A DNA stretch of 64,000 nucleotides from Candidatus Omnitrophota bacterium. GTDB lineage: Bacteria; Omnitrophota; Gorgyraeia; Gygaellales; JAQTUX01. Made by a program: the position numbers and the translations under genes. Position 1 is the first letter of the stretch; each line of letters starts with the position of its first letter. This document shows, one piece after another, positions 27,071-35,687 of the stretch. The DNA lies in contig JAQTUX010000002.1 in NCBI GenBank assembly GCA_028707125.1, positions 446,046-510,045 of the forward strand. Direction: 5' to 3'. The notes under the pieces were generated by a model. It was not told the DNA's origin. It saw only the letters and a list, made by a program, of their open reading frames with translations, and ran no database searches.

Positions 27071-27919
27071 TCACACCTCTACCTTGCTGAACTTCATAAT
27101 TAAAAATATACCTATTATATAAAGCGCGGCGCCCCCGCCTAAAAGCATCTGCCCCATCTGGTCGTTAAGCATTACCTCAAAAAAGGCGTTGTTCATGGTA
27201 TAGACAAAGAACCCGAAGGCGATCGGCAGAATACCCATGATCGTGCCTTGGAGCTTCCCCTGGATGCAGAGCGCGTTGACCTTGCCTATAAGCTTGTTCC
27301 TTTCCCTTATGGTAGTCACCAACTCAGAAAACGTGTCGGTAAGGTCTCCGCCGGATTCCCTGGCCACAAGTATCGCCGTATTGATCAGATCAAGCTCATC
27401 GATCGGCATCCTCTTCTTAAGATTGTTCAAGGACTGCTCAAGCGGCATACCCACGCGGTTCTCCCTCACCACCAGCCCGAACTCCTGAGATACGGGCGCG
27501 GGCATCTCTTCAACTAATGCCTCAAATGCCTGAAGCAAGCTCAGGCCCGCCTTAAGGGAGCCCGAAAGGATCATCAAGGCGTCAACCAGCTGCTGGGAGA
27601 ACATTTGCCTGCGTATCCTCTCCATCTGCTTTATAACCAAAGTAGGCACTATGAGCCCGATGAAACCCGCAGCAGCGGCAGCGAGTATATTACGGAAAAC
27701 CAAATACGCCCCGAACGCCAGGACAACGGGTATTAATACATCAAGGACCATGATCTTGTTAATGGGCAGGTTCAAAAACATCCTGTCAAGCTTAGGCGCG
27801 TATTGTTCCATGCGCCTCTGGCGCTGCCTTTCATACAGCTCTACTGCCAGCGGTATGCACTCATTAATAAGCAGCCCCACCGAACCAAAACTCAGGATAA
27901 ATATGGCGAATTTGATCAT
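27071..27919 (-). CDS. tadB: TadB-like Flp pilus inner-membrane platform protein
   Basis: 282 aa. It is a T2SSF-domain protein paired with TadC. An N-terminal helix is followed by a cytoplasmic basic segment (ERQRQRRMEQY), two transmembrane helices, a T2SSF core (SGSLKAGLSLLQAFEALVEE; ARESGGDLTDTFSEL) and two C-terminal helices. It shares an ATGA overlap with the upstream pilin-like gene, indicating translational coupling. Size and domain order are typical for TadB. Confidence 0.9.
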   Translation of the reverse strand: MIKFAIFILSFGSVGLLINECIPLAVELYERQRQRRMEQYAPKLDRMFLNLPINKIMVLDVLIPVVLAFGAYLVFRNILAAAAAGFIGLIVPTLVIKQMERIRRQMFSQQLVDALMILSGSLKAGLSLLQAFEALVEEMPAPVSQEFGLVVRENRVGMPLEQSLNNLKKRMPIDELDLINTAILVARESGGDLTDTFSELVTTIRERNKLIGKVNALCIQGKLQGTIMGILPIAFGFFVYTMNNAFFEVMLNDQMGQMLLGGGAALYIIGIFLIMKFSKVEV

Positions 27920-28278
27920 TCCTGCTCCTCTTGTCCGTCTTCCGGTTGTGTCGCGCTTACGTATTCTCCGTGCAACCTGTCGTAATCCTCAACCTCTGTA
28001 AATTTGTTGCTATGCATTAGTTCCGAAGATGCTTCATCCGGCCCGTCTACGTTTACAGCGTTGCCATATAACCCACTTAGAACTTCGCTGCTGATCGGTT
28101 CAGAGGCCCCAGGGTCGGTTGTCACTTCATACTGCCAGCCGAAACCGATCGCGTCTGCGGCAGTCCGCCACCTTCCCTGCATAGCGCGCTTAAGGTAGAC
28201 CTGCATGGTCATGACCGCCGCGACCATCACGATCACCAACACGCAATACTCAATCGCACTGATACCTTGGTTTTTCAT
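27916..28278 (-). CDS. Class III pilin-like protein (tenth, next to tadG)
   Basis: 120 aa. A very short leader ends in NQG, followed by ISAIEYCVLVIVMVAA, so cleavage after Gly would put Glu at +5 as in Flp/type IV pilins. A hydrophobic helix then leads into the MQxYxKRAxQGR motif shared with the array pilins at 32.7-35.4 kb. The C-terminal half is acidic and unrelated to the others. The gene overlaps the end of the TadG-like gene by 29 nt and tadB by 4 nt. It is probably a minor pilin. Confidence 0.75.
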   Translation of the reverse strand: MKNQGISAIEYCVLVIVMVAAVMTMQVYLKRAMQGRWRTAADAIGFGWQYEVTTDPGASEPISSEVLSGLYGNAVNVDGPDEASSELMHSNKFTEVEDYDRLHGEYVSATQPEDGQEEQE

Positions 28279-31054
28279 AGTTCGCGTCCACCATTCTTGC
28301 CAGGTCGTTCGCCCGCCAGTAATGATAGGCGTATGAGCGCGACCTTATGCCCTTGCCTAAAAGCCGCAGCGCCTCTATTTCGCTTAACCTGTTATCCGGG
28401 GTTATCCGCCCCAAGTCAACAGCGTCGCCGTATCTGGAATTCCAGAAACCTATGGCGTTCTTCGGCTCATCAAACCTCTGCACTTCAACCGATACCTTGC
28501 CTTCTTTATTCCTGAGATAGACGCACCTCTTTAATCCGCCCCATTTCTTCTTCGCCTGCAGATACGGCACCTTGAACGGATACACGGTGACGTTTATAAC
28601 GTGTATGCCCGCTTTGTCATCCCAGGCATACAGGGCGTTGGGAGTAAGATTCCATTTATCCTGCAACGCCTCTACCTCACCGTTGAACAACTCAATATCA
28701 TCCCTGAACTGCTGGATCGCCTTTATAAAAGCGGTCATACTTCCATCCTGCCCCTGCTGCAACCTTGAAGGCCTGTCGGATGCGGGGTCAACGTCTTTAT
28801 CGTATATTTCTTCGTTGATCTCATCTATTATTGCCTCTTTGATCACCTTGTCCGCGTCCCAGTTCCCATACCTGAAAATCCCATAGTAATTTTGATTTTG
28901 GATTGAATCAGGCAATGCATCCCTCATCGCGTCCCTTATTCCTGTTAACTTCAACTCCCATGCCTCTAATGACTGCAGCCACCCTTTCTCAACAACCGGT
29001 GTCTCACCTTCAAGCAATTCGCCCTCTCCGGTGCACCAGTTATCAGGAACCCAGCTTATCTCGTCATACCAGTTGTCATAATTAATCTCTGCTGAGCTTT
29101 GGTTAGGGTGGCCGGCAAGCGGCTTATATCTAGTTCCTATTTCGGGTTCAAGCCGTGCGATTTCACCTTCCGCCAGGCCTTCGGGAATATCAAGCAAATC
29201 ATACAATTGGCTCTGCCACATTCCAAAAGTCGCCAGCAGGTCCTTATCGCTGATCGTCATCTGCCCCTGGACAGGCCGGTAATCCCTCTGGAGACGGCCA
29301 TTAACATATTGATAACCCCAGAAATACCTGTAGCCGTAGCCGGCCGGTATATATGCGCCGCCAAAGAATGACTGCATATAGTCCTCAAATGCCTCGGCAC
29401 CCCATTTTAACAAATCAACCTGGTCAACCTTATTGTATTCGCTGCCGCTGTCAGAGCGGTATTTTGCATCAAAATCTATCCAGGTCGCTGTCTCGTCCTC
29501 ATCGATAAGCTGCGCTCGCAAAACAGACAGGATTGCCGAAAGATCGCTGCCGAACACCGCCGACATCGCGCCCTGTTCCAGGTCTAAACCTATATTTAAA
29601 CGCACTTCTGTCTGGCTTACCTGCTCAGCCCAACCGTTTTCTGTCAATTTTCTGGAAATGCTGTCCCACTCAAGCCCGGCCTGCTCAACTAGATCTCGTG
29701 TAACTATCCCCGCGTCGGGATAAAGTTCGCTGAAGGCGCGCTCTTCCGTCGCGTTACCGGGCACATAAAACGGAAGGGTTTCTCCCGTAAGAACCAGATT
29801 ATTTGCCGGTAGAGTAATATTAAAGTCGTAGGAATGATAATAAGTATAGCTGCCTCTGGAGCTGCCCCACTGCCAGCTCCAGACAGGCGCGTTGATATCT
29901 CTTGCCAGCTCTTGCATATACCGCCAAATATCACTGCTGCTGACAGTAATTGTATCGGCGTGGTCCCTGAACAACACGCGCAATAATTCGTTAAGTTTTA
30001 TATCCGTATCGTTAAATGTTTCTATCAAATCGCTTCTATAGATGCTGGAACTTATATTCTGATATGAATACTTGCCGCCGGACCTGTCATAACCATAGAA
30101 TTCCAGGTGATCGCTTATGCGGAAATTTCTTAACACAAATAATTTGGCAAGAAGACGTTTGATATTTGCTTCATCCGCCGCCTCTCCAGCAATATCAGGC
30201 CACTCCTCTTCATACAGGACCTGATATTGCCCGTCTTCATCCCGCTCCAGTTCTATCCTGAAGGAATTCTGCATGAATTTCTGCTCAGCGTCCCAAAACG
30301 CCTTCATCTTAAGCTTAAATTGCGCGATCTTGGCCTCTAAATCCTTATTATAGCCGTCCACGTTCTTCAGCCGCTCCACATACCATCTGGAAAACCGGCC
30401 GATCTTATCGCCTTTAATACCAAGGGGTTTCTCCCTGATATCGCGGCGGCGCTCTCTGCATACCGGCTCTTGGCCGGGATTAGGAGCGTCATAATAATAA
30501 CAGCCCACCTCGCCGTCCTCATCCAGGTCAAACTCATCAGCCACCTTAACCGGGTCATCAACTATCTTGAACAGGGCGGTCTGTATCGCCCCTTCCCTGA
30601 ATTTCATCTGCTCGGTCATCTTGGCAAACTGCCGGTTTACAGCCCGGACCATTGCCGGCTCGATCAGAATTGCCTGTGCCGCGACTCCTATGGTCGCTAA
30701 AACCGCTCCTACCTGGGCGCCGGTAAGCGCCGCGCCTGTTAAACCTAAAAAGCCGCCGAATCCAACAGCCATGAGAAAGGCCGCAGCCACTATTGAAAAG
30801 AAGAAGCCCCAGTTGAACTTGCACTTATGGTCTCTGTCGCCTATAAATTTATGAGAAAGATAATGGGCAAAACTGCCCAGGTTATTGGCTAAATTAAATG
30901 ACGCGGCGTCTGCCGCCTGCTCTACGGAAAGCTTCCTCTGTGAAAGGTGGCCTATATTGATCGCCACGGCAGCAAACAGTATCAGCGCCGCCAATAAAAG
31001 CGTTATCAGCGTGGCGATCTGGCCCATCTTCTTTCTTTTGCCGCAGAGCATCAT
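28250..31054 (-). CDS. tadG: Large TadG-like pilus-associated protein
   Basis: 934 aa. The N-terminus (KKMGQIATLITLLLAALILFAAVAINIG) and the following QRKLSVEQAADAASF are characteristic of TadG-like proteins, which anchor by one N-terminal helix and expose the rest outside the membrane. A second Gly/Ala-rich hydrophobic stretch lies near residues 75-135. The remaining roughly 750 residues are soluble, rich in Tyr, Trp, Asp and Glu, and match nothing I recognise. It is much longer than typical TadG and may be a tip adhesin. The start has a GGAAGGTGAG ribosome-binding element; ATG 31051 is an alternative. Confidence 0.75.
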   Translation of the reverse strand: MMLCGKRKKMGQIATLITLLLAALILFAAVAINIGHLSQRKLSVEQAADAASFNLANNLGSFAHYLSHKFIGDRDHKCKFNWGFFFSIVAAAFLMAVGFGGFLGLTGAALTGAQVGAVLATIGVAAQAILIEPAMVRAVNRQFAKMTEQMKFREGAIQTALFKIVDDPVKVADEFDLDEDGEVGCYYYDAPNPGQEPVCRERRRDIREKPLGIKGDKIGRFSRWYVERLKNVDGYNKDLEAKIAQFKLKMKAFWDAEQKFMQNSFRIELERDEDGQYQVLYEEEWPDIAGEAADEANIKRLLAKLFVLRNFRISDHLEFYGYDRSGGKYSYQNISSSIYRSDLIETFNDTDIKLNELLRVLFRDHADTITVSSSDIWRYMQELARDINAPVWSWQWGSSRGSYTYYHSYDFNITLPANNLVLTGETLPFYVPGNATEERAFSELYPDAGIVTRDLVEQAGLEWDSISRKLTENGWAEQVSQTEVRLNIGLDLEQGAMSAVFGSDLSAILSVLRAQLIDEDETATWIDFDAKYRSDSGSEYNKVDQVDLLKWGAEAFEDYMQSFFGGAYIPAGYGYRYFWGYQYVNGRLQRDYRPVQGQMTISDKDLLATFGMWQSQLYDLLDIPEGLAEGEIARLEPEIGTRYKPLAGHPNQSSAEINYDNWYDEISWVPDNWCTGEGELLEGETPVVEKGWLQSLEAWELKLTGIRDAMRDALPDSIQNQNYYGIFRYGNWDADKVIKEAIIDEINEEIYDKDVDPASDRPSRLQQGQDGSMTAFIKAIQQFRDDIELFNGEVEALQDKWNLTPNALYAWDDKAGIHVINVTVYPFKVPYLQAKKKWGGLKRCVYLRNKEGKVSVEVQRFDEPKNAIGFWNSRYGDAVDLGRITPDNRLSEIEALRLLGKGIRSRSYAYHYWRANDLARMVDANYEKPRYQCD

Positions 31055-31082
31055 TTTATCTCACCTTCCATCTTTATGATCC

Positions 31083-31430
31083 TTAATCCCTGTGTAACGC
31101 GGGATTTTCCCGGTCAAAAACATAAAGCGGCTTTGCTGTATAAAATCCTGTTGACCAGGGGTATAATCTCTGGCGCCTTGTACCTCTCCCTAATTCTTCA
31201 TCATCTCTTTTCTCGTTCTCTACTGTCGTCATGTTAAAAATCCTGCCCGACTGATAGTCGGTATGCCTGTATTTGAAATTATTGCTAAACCAGAGCAGGA
31301 TATTGAACGTCCCCAAAAGCAGAACCACAAAGGCGATAAAGGCAACCGTTGATTCTATGGTTACCTGCCCCGTACCTTTACCACGGACCTTCAACCTTAT
31401 GCCCTGTTGCCCATCCCTTATCTTTATCAT
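31083..31430 (-). CDS. TadE/TadF-like pseudopilin (short)
   Basis: 115 aa. A basic leader ending GKGTG precedes QVTIESTVAFIAFVVLLLGTFNILLWF, with Glu at +5 after the predicted Gly cleavage, as in TadE/TadF. The start at 31430 is chosen because GGAG lies 8 nt upstream; an in-frame start 39 nt further up has no such site. It overlaps the upstream pseudopilin gene by 53 nt. The C-terminus is short and charged. The role is likely as a minor pilus subunit. Confidence 0.7.
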   Translation of the reverse strand: MIKIRDGQQGIRLKVRGKGTGQVTIESTVAFIAFVVLLLGTFNILLWFSNNFKYRHTDYQSGRIFNMTTVENEKRDDEELGRGTRRQRLYPWSTGFYTAKPLYVFDRENPALHRD

Positions 31431-32685
31431 AACGTTTCTCCGTAAACACAAGTAATCCAAAACCCTCATTGCCCTCTATATTATCGTTGGCATTGTTTCT
31501 CGCCTCTCTCAACTTTAAGTCCAGATTACTGGGGGTAACATTATTAGTTGCCCAAAGCACTTGAAAGAAAATCATCAAGTGGCTGAGGTACTCTGGATCG
31601 GCGATGACAGCCGCCTGATAATCGCTTACCAAAACAATAAATGCTTTAACGTTGGAAAAATCGCCTTCTCCGGTATTGGTTTCAGCTATATCTATGCTTG
31701 GATTCTCTGTAAATGTGTCCGGGGATATATTATGAAGCCCAAGGGGATAGATAAAATGTTCTTTCCCGTTTATCTTTACCAGGTTATTTACCAAGGCAAG
31801 CGTTTCATGTTTTAATATAAATGAACCGCTGTTTATATTCCTTTGTATCCAATAAGAATTATATCTTTCCGGCTCATTTTTGGAATCTTGCCAGACCTCA
31901 CCTTCCTGGCTGTCTATAACCCTTATATAATCAACCACCTCGCGGCTGCCCATGCCGCTTCCCTCTCTCCTGTTCTCTACGCTCAACACGCTTTCCTCTT
32001 CGCCGTCGCCGTCCAGGTCAAGGCTGTCGCCTTTAGAAATCTTGTCTACGGCAACATCTTCCCACTCCCAGCTTCTAAGGCGGTCGCCATTTTCAGCAAC
32101 CCAACGCATCTGTCTGACATTTACGCGCGAATCCACGGCGTTGTCTTTATCCTCAAAGAACACCGGTTTACCGTCGGCGTTCTTTTTGGGGTCAATATCT
32201 TTTCTCTTCCTGGGCATAGCCGACAAAACAGTCCCTTCCGGCGACTCTAAATGTCCGTCCCTTACATATATCGTCCGGAACCCCGCGGTTGTAAAGGTGT
32301 ATCTTTTATCGCCGAAATCATAAATTACCCTGGGCAAGTCCTCTTGTTTGTCCCAGGTAATGTTGTAAAACAACTTCTGCGTCCAGACGGCAGAATTGAA
32401 CTGCACAAAAGGCGTACGCTCCGCGTATCCGCTCAAACCCAGGGGGTTGCCCGGGTCAGGAACCGGCAGCTGCGTGAATCTGGCGTAGGTTATGGTCCTC
32501 GCGTCATTCCGGGCATCGTATGCCTCTTTATACGACTGCCTGAATACCTGCATAGACAGGCCATGGTTATAGTTAAGCGTCGTCCCGTATTTAACAAAAA
32601 ACCCTATCACCAGAAACAGCGCCGTGCCGAATAACGCCAGCTCTGTCAAGGCCTGCCCGGATTTTTTAATTACCGAAATACTCAT
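31378..32685 (-). CDS. TadE/TadF-like pseudopilin with large C-terminal domain
   Basis: 435 aa. The N-terminus KKSGQALTELALFGTALFLVIGFFV has the Gly cleavage site and Glu at +5 expected of TadE-like pseudopilins. About 400 residues of soluble sequence follow, with an Asp-rich DLDGDGEEE segment that could bind calcium. This is far longer than ordinary TadE or TadF proteins. The start overlaps the upstream pilin by 20 nt behind an AAGGTGAGG element. It is perhaps an initiating or tip complex subunit. Confidence 0.7.
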   Translation of the reverse strand: MSISVIKKSGQALTELALFGTALFLVIGFFVKYGTTLNYNHGLSMQVFRQSYKEAYDARNDARTITYARFTQLPVPDPGNPLGLSGYAERTPFVQFNSAVWTQKLFYNITWDKQEDLPRVIYDFGDKRYTFTTAGFRTIYVRDGHLESPEGTVLSAMPRKRKDIDPKKNADGKPVFFEDKDNAVDSRVNVRQMRWVAENGDRLRSWEWEDVAVDKISKGDSLDLDGDGEEESVLSVENRREGSGMGSREVVDYIRVIDSQEGEVWQDSKNEPERYNSYWIQRNINSGSFILKHETLALVNNLVKINGKEHFIYPLGLHNISPDTFTENPSIDIAETNTGEGDFSNVKAFIVLVSDYQAAVIADPEYLSHLMIFFQVLWATNNVTPSNLDLKLREARNNANDNIEGNEGFGLLVFTEKRYDKDKGWATGHKVEGPW

Positions 32686-33004
32686 ATTTGGATTGCCTCA
32701 CCTTCTCATCTCCTTTGCGCAATGTTACGCTGCTAACCTGCTCTGTAGTGCTTCTATTGCGACCATCCGCCTGGTTCCGCGGATTAATAATACTTGATAC
32801 AGACACCGAGCCGGTTTCCAGATACGTATACATACCGGAGTAAGTGTTCCCCGGAGAATACTGCTGGCCTATGTCGTCCGCGGCAAGCCGCATCCTGCCC
32901 TGGATCGCGCGCTTAACATAGGTCTGCATGGCGATCAAGGCGCCGACAATAACGATCACCAGCACGCATATCTCTAACGAGGACTGGCCTGATCTACGCA
33001 TCAT
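32666..33004 (-). CDS. Class III pilin 9
   Basis: 112 aa from ATG 33004; ATG 33001 is equally possible behind GGAAGGAAAG. MMRRSG is followed by QSSLEICVLVIVIVGALIAMQTYVKRAIQGR, so Glu is +5, with Ile instead of the usual Tyr or Phe at +6. The DDIGQQYSPG stretch matches DDMGEQYSPG in pilins 6 and 7, showing common descent. The remaining C-terminus is variable. The ORF can be extended upstream into the preceding gene, but that start has no ribosome-binding site. Confidence 0.75.
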   Translation of the reverse strand: MMRRSGQSSLEICVLVIVIVGALIAMQTYVKRAIQGRMRLAADDIGQQYSPGNTYSGMYTYLETGSVSVSSIINPRNQADGRNRSTTEQVSSVTLRKGDEKVRQSKYEYFGN

Positions 33005-33014
33005 CTTTCCTTCC

Positions 33015-33476
33015 TTATTCAACCGGCTGAGTTGCCTCAGCATAAGATTTTGTCCACGTTACTTCTCCGCCTATCGGCTCTGCGCCATCCGGAAGATCGG
33101 AATGATCCGAAGGGCCAATCTCCAGCACGGTAGCGAATTCCTCATTTACAGCCGGACTGTCAACGCCGTATTGCTCATCTTTTTCGTTGCCGGCCATGAA
33201 TTCGGTATCTTTAGTGTTGCTTAAACTATACGACTCTGCGGCCGATCTTGATATCTCACCCAGCATCAGGTCACGCTCAGGGACGTACTGGTCACGCTCA
33301 ATATCAAACTCGGGGCCTAATTTTAAAATACTATTAGCCGAGTTAGCTATGCCGCCCTGGATCGCGCGCTTGACATAGGTCTGCATAGCCACAAGCGCTG
33401 CCCCCACAAGAGCGAATACGATAGCGTATTCGCTCAAGCTCTGGGCTTTAGTCCTCCTGATAGAACCTCCGGCCAT
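33015..33476 (-). CDS. Class III pilin 8
   Basis: 153 aa. The leader ends RRTKA and is followed by QSLSEYAIVFALVGAALVAMQTYVKRAIQG; Ala replaces Gly before the cleavage site, while Glu +5 and Tyr +6 are kept. The C-terminus is acidic and ends EATQPVE, close to the ATQPE near the end of the pilin next to tadG. A GGGAG element lies 10 nt before the start. Confidence 0.75.
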   Translation of the reverse strand: MAGGSIRRTKAQSLSEYAIVFALVGAALVAMQTYVKRAIQGGIANSANSILKLGPEFDIERDQYVPERDLMLGEISRSAAESYSLSNTKDTEFMAGNEKDEQYGVDSPAVNEEFATVLEIGPSDHSDLPDGAEPIGGEVTWTKSYAEATQPVE

Positions 33477-33518
33477 AGCTGAACACTCCCTGTGAAGTTA
33501 AAACTGCCATAAAACACT

Positions 33519-33995
33519 TTAATTGCTAACGGCCTGTATCCATCGATTATGACTATCAATGGTCACATTACTCGTTGGGCTCGAGGCCTCAGGTATCGTG
33601 TCTTCGTCTGAAACAAAACCACCGTAATCCGTTGTTGCCGGCTCCGGCTCTTCGTCGCTATCCGGATCCTGTCCCCAGAACTCATGTTTTTGCTTGGCAA
33701 CGATCTCCCATCCTTTACGGTTCTGCTGCTGCGTATCGATCTGTGAACCTGACCGTTCAAATTCTCCACCACTCAATTGCACCCAGTCCCTGCTAACTGT
33801 GTAAGAATCGGTCTGATGAGCGCTCTTGGTATAGCCCGGTGAATACTGCTCGCCCATATCATCGGAAGCGCTTCTCAGACGGCCCTGGTAGCCGCGCTTG
33901 ATGAACGTCTGCATGGCTATGAGGGCGCCGATGATGACTACTATAAGTATGGCGAATTCCAACGTGGATTGGCCTTTGTTCTCTTTAATAAACAT
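33519..33995 (-). CDS. Class III pilin 7 (identical N-terminus to pilin 6)
   Basis: 158 aa. The true start is ATG 33995 behind AAGGAGGTGATAGAAGAA; longer in-frame starts run into the previous gene. Leader MFIKENKG, then QSTLEFAILIVVIIGALIAM with Glu +5 and Phe +6. The first 55 or so residues are identical to pilin 6 in protein and DNA; the rest is unrelated except for a shared K-x-EFWG-x-x-P stretch. The C-terminus is Ser/Asp/Glu-rich. It is a paralogous or variant pilin subunit. Confidence 0.8.
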   Translation of the reverse strand: MFIKENKGQSTLEFAILIVVIIGALIAMQTFIKRGYQGRLRSASDDMGEQYSPGYTKSAHQTDSYTVSRDWVQLSGGEFERSGSQIDTQQQNRKGWEIVAKQKHEFWGQDPDSDEEPEPATTDYGGFVSDEDTIPEASSPTSNVTIDSHNRWIQAVSN

Positions 33996-34020
33996 TTCTT
34001 CTATCACCTCCTTACTATTG
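33835..34020 (-). repeat. 186-bp direct repeat, copy 1 (pilin 7 5' end)
   Basis: By eye this is identical base for base to 34352-34537. It spans the last codon and stop of the preceding gene, the ribosome-binding site and the first 54 codons of pilin 7. Identity ends abruptly at the start of the variable domain. Confidence 0.9.
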
Positions 34021-34512
34021 AGGAATTGGCGACGTCTCTGCAGTAGCCAAATTCGTATTGAATTCTGTTGAATATCTACCACTATGCACGGCTGCCTGAT
34101 CTGCGGCACTCACGCCTTCTAACGCGTCGGGTGTCTCTCCGCCAGTAATCGTGTGTTTCCGACCTTCGTTTATCTCTTCCGGAACTTCACCCCAGAATTC
34201 AAAATTTGACTTTGCCACTGACTCCTTATTGATCCTGTCTTGATGCTGGTTCTTTATCTCGGAAATAGAAATTATTTTGTTATTAGCGTCGGCCTTTACC
34301 CTCTCCTCGTTATGCGCAAAACTTATATTATACTCATCGGATTGCGTGTATCCCGGTGAATACTGCTCGCCCATATCATCGGAAGCGCTTCTCAGACGGC
34401 CCTGGTAGCCGCGCTTGATGAACGTCTGCATGGCTATGAGGGCGCCGATGATGACTACTATAAGTATGGCGAATTCCAACGTGGATTGGCCTTTGTTCTC
34501 TTTAATAAACAT
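34015..34512 (-). CDS. Class III pilin 6 (identical N-terminus to pilin 7)
   Basis: 165 aa from ATG 34512, placed by the AAGGAGGTGATAGAAGAA element. Its leader, membrane helix and MQTFIKRGYQGRLRSASDDMG segment are identical to pilin 7. After SPGYT the sequence diverges into a charged, Asn/Lys/Glu-rich domain containing FEFWGEVPEE. The stop codon is followed 19 nt later by the next start. Confidence 0.8.
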   Translation of the reverse strand: MFIKENKGQSTLEFAILIVVIIGALIAMQTFIKRGYQGRLRSASDDMGEQYSPGYTQSDEYNISFAHNEERVKADANNKIISISEIKNQHQDRINKESVAKSNFEFWGEVPEEINEGRKHTITGGETPDALEGVSAADQAAVHSGRYSTEFNTNLATAETSPIPQ

Positions 34513-34537
34513 TTCTTCTATCACCTCCTTACTATTG
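34352..34537 (-). repeat. 186-bp direct repeat, copy 2 (pilin 6 5' end)
   Basis: Second copy, offset by 517 bp. The lack of even synonymous differences implies a very recent duplication or ongoing gene conversion. Confidence 0.9.
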
Positions 34538-34909
34538 GTCAACCGGAGCGTGGAATTTCTGCGCCCCCTTTCTCGCTATCTCCTCTCTGTTAATATTTCT
34601 CTCAACCTCGCCGCCTTCCTTTACTTTAGTATCTACCTCGTCGGCTCTACCGGTAGCAAACCTTGATTCAAGATAATACGGCTCATATTGCCCTGTCTGA
34701 AAACTCAATTCTGTGGTATTGCCAACATCGGTAAGCGTTATTCCCGTCTCTGTTCCGGCTATTGTCGGCTGAAGCTGCGTAGATTGCTCTATCCTGCCCT
34801 GCAGGCCTCTTTTTACGTATGTCTGCATGGCGATCGCGGCAGCTACTACCAGCCCGATAAGAACCGCGTATTCCGCGGTATTCTGCCCCTCTCTATTCCG
34901 TAGTAACAT
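34532..34909 (-). CDS. Class III pilin 5
   Basis: 125 aa. Leader MLLRNREG, then QNTAEYAVLIGLVVAAAIAMQTYVKRGLQGR: Gly cleavage site, Glu +5, Tyr +6, then the MQTYVKR motif. A GGGGGTGA element lies upstream. The N-terminus is nearly identical to pilin 4, while the C-terminus (TGQYEPYYLESRF) only partly matches. It ends in a Lys/Glu-rich tail. Confidence 0.8.
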   Translation of the reverse strand: MLLRNREGQNTAEYAVLIGLVVAAAIAMQTYVKRGLQGRIEQSTQLQPTIAGTETGITLTDVGNTTELSFQTGQYEPYYLESRFATGRADEVDTKVKEGGEVERNINREEIARKGAQKFHAPVDQ

Positions 34910-34952
34910 TTATTTTCACCCCCTTTAAGCGAATGAATGACTCTGACTATGT
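34892..34952 (-). repeat. 61-bp direct repeat upstream of pilin 5
   Basis: Matches 35391-35451 exactly by eye (offset 499). It covers the stop codon of the preceding gene, the spacer with the ribosome-binding site, and the first codons of the pilin. Confidence 0.85.
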
Positions 34953-35408
34953 GCCGTTAATGGTCCGATTAGCTGTTGCCCCGGGTTTTTCCTGCGTCTG
35001 GTATCCTATTCTCTTTGTCTTAGTGTCGGATTCAGCGCGTAAAACAGCGCCTCCCAGACCTACATGTTCATGTTCAGGCGTTCTGCTGGCGCTTACGAAA
35101 TCCGAACGAAGATATTCTGGTTCATACTGATGCCCGCTTGCGAACAGGTTCTCAGCACCGATAAAAGGCACCGTAGCATTTATGGTCGTATTTGTCGTTG
35201 TCGTATTGTTTACGGGATTGGTCGTCCGCAATACACCCGCAAGACTAAAAGTGCTTACTGTATGCGGCCTTGCGTCTACCGCGTCTTTCACCTTCCCTTG
35301 TATGCTTCTCTTAACCAATGTCTGCATGCCAATCGCGGCAGCTACTACCAGCCCTATCAGGACGGCGTATTCCGCGGTATTCTGCCCCTTTCTATTCCGT
35401 AGTAACAT
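34947..35408 (-). CDS. Class III pilin 4
   Basis: 153 aa. MLLRNRKG, then QNTAEYAVLIGLVVAAAIGMQTLVKRSIQGK. The central part is a Thr/Asn-rich stretch (NNTTTTNTTINAT), then HQYEPEYLRSDFVSA, a motif also seen in pilin 5. The start is behind AAAGGGGGTGA. The Thr/Asn stretch could be a glycosylation target, but this is only inference. Confidence 0.8.
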   Translation of the reverse strand: MLLRNRKGQNTAEYAVLIGLVVAAAIGMQTLVKRSIQGKVKDAVDARPHTVSTFSLAGVLRTTNPVNNTTTTNTTINATVPFIGAENLFASGHQYEPEYLRSDFVSASRTPEHEHVGLGGAVLRAESDTKTKRIGYQTQEKPGATANRTINGT

Positions 35409-35451
35409 TTATTTTCACCCCCTTTAAGCGAATGAATGACTCTGACTATGT
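35391..35451 (-). repeat. 61-bp direct repeat upstream of pilin 4
   Basis: Copy of the repeat at 34892-34952. Both begin at a stop codon, so the duplicated unit was spacer plus pilin gene. Confidence 0.85.
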
Positions 35452-35664
35452 AGTGCCGTTTACTGTTGGCCTTTCTCCTTCTAAAGGCGTATATGTTGCC
35501 CTGTAGCTCTCGGTCTTGTCTTGCATTTCTCCCGCAACATGCGCTACACCCAACTCAAGATGCTTCTTCATAAGAGCGCTGATGACCACTACCGCAGCCA
35601 CAATGGCTGTGAATACTATCACGTATTCCATTATTGACTGGCCCTTCTTCGCGTTGAACTTCAT
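35446..35664 (-). CDS. Class III pilin 3 (Flp-sized, candidate major pilin)
   Basis: 72 aa from ATG 35664. A GTG nine bases upstream lies inside the near-perfect AAGGAGGTGA ribosome-binding site, so it cannot be the start. MKFNAKKG, then QSIMEYVIVFTAIVAAVVVISALMKK: Glu +5, Tyr +6. It is short like classical Flp major pilins and has the best ribosome-binding site of the array. An intrinsic terminator hairpin lies just upstream. Confidence 0.8.
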   Translation of the reverse strand: MKFNAKKGQSIMEYVIVFTAIVAAVVVISALMKKHLELGVAHVAGEMQDKTESYRATYTPLEGERPTVNGTT

Positions 35665-35687
35665 TTCTTTCACCTCCTTCTTTTAAC

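Noticed and set aside
35665-35673. GTG 35673 as the start of pilin 3
   Set aside because: The GTG is part of the AAGGAGGTGA ribosome-binding site of ATG 35664.
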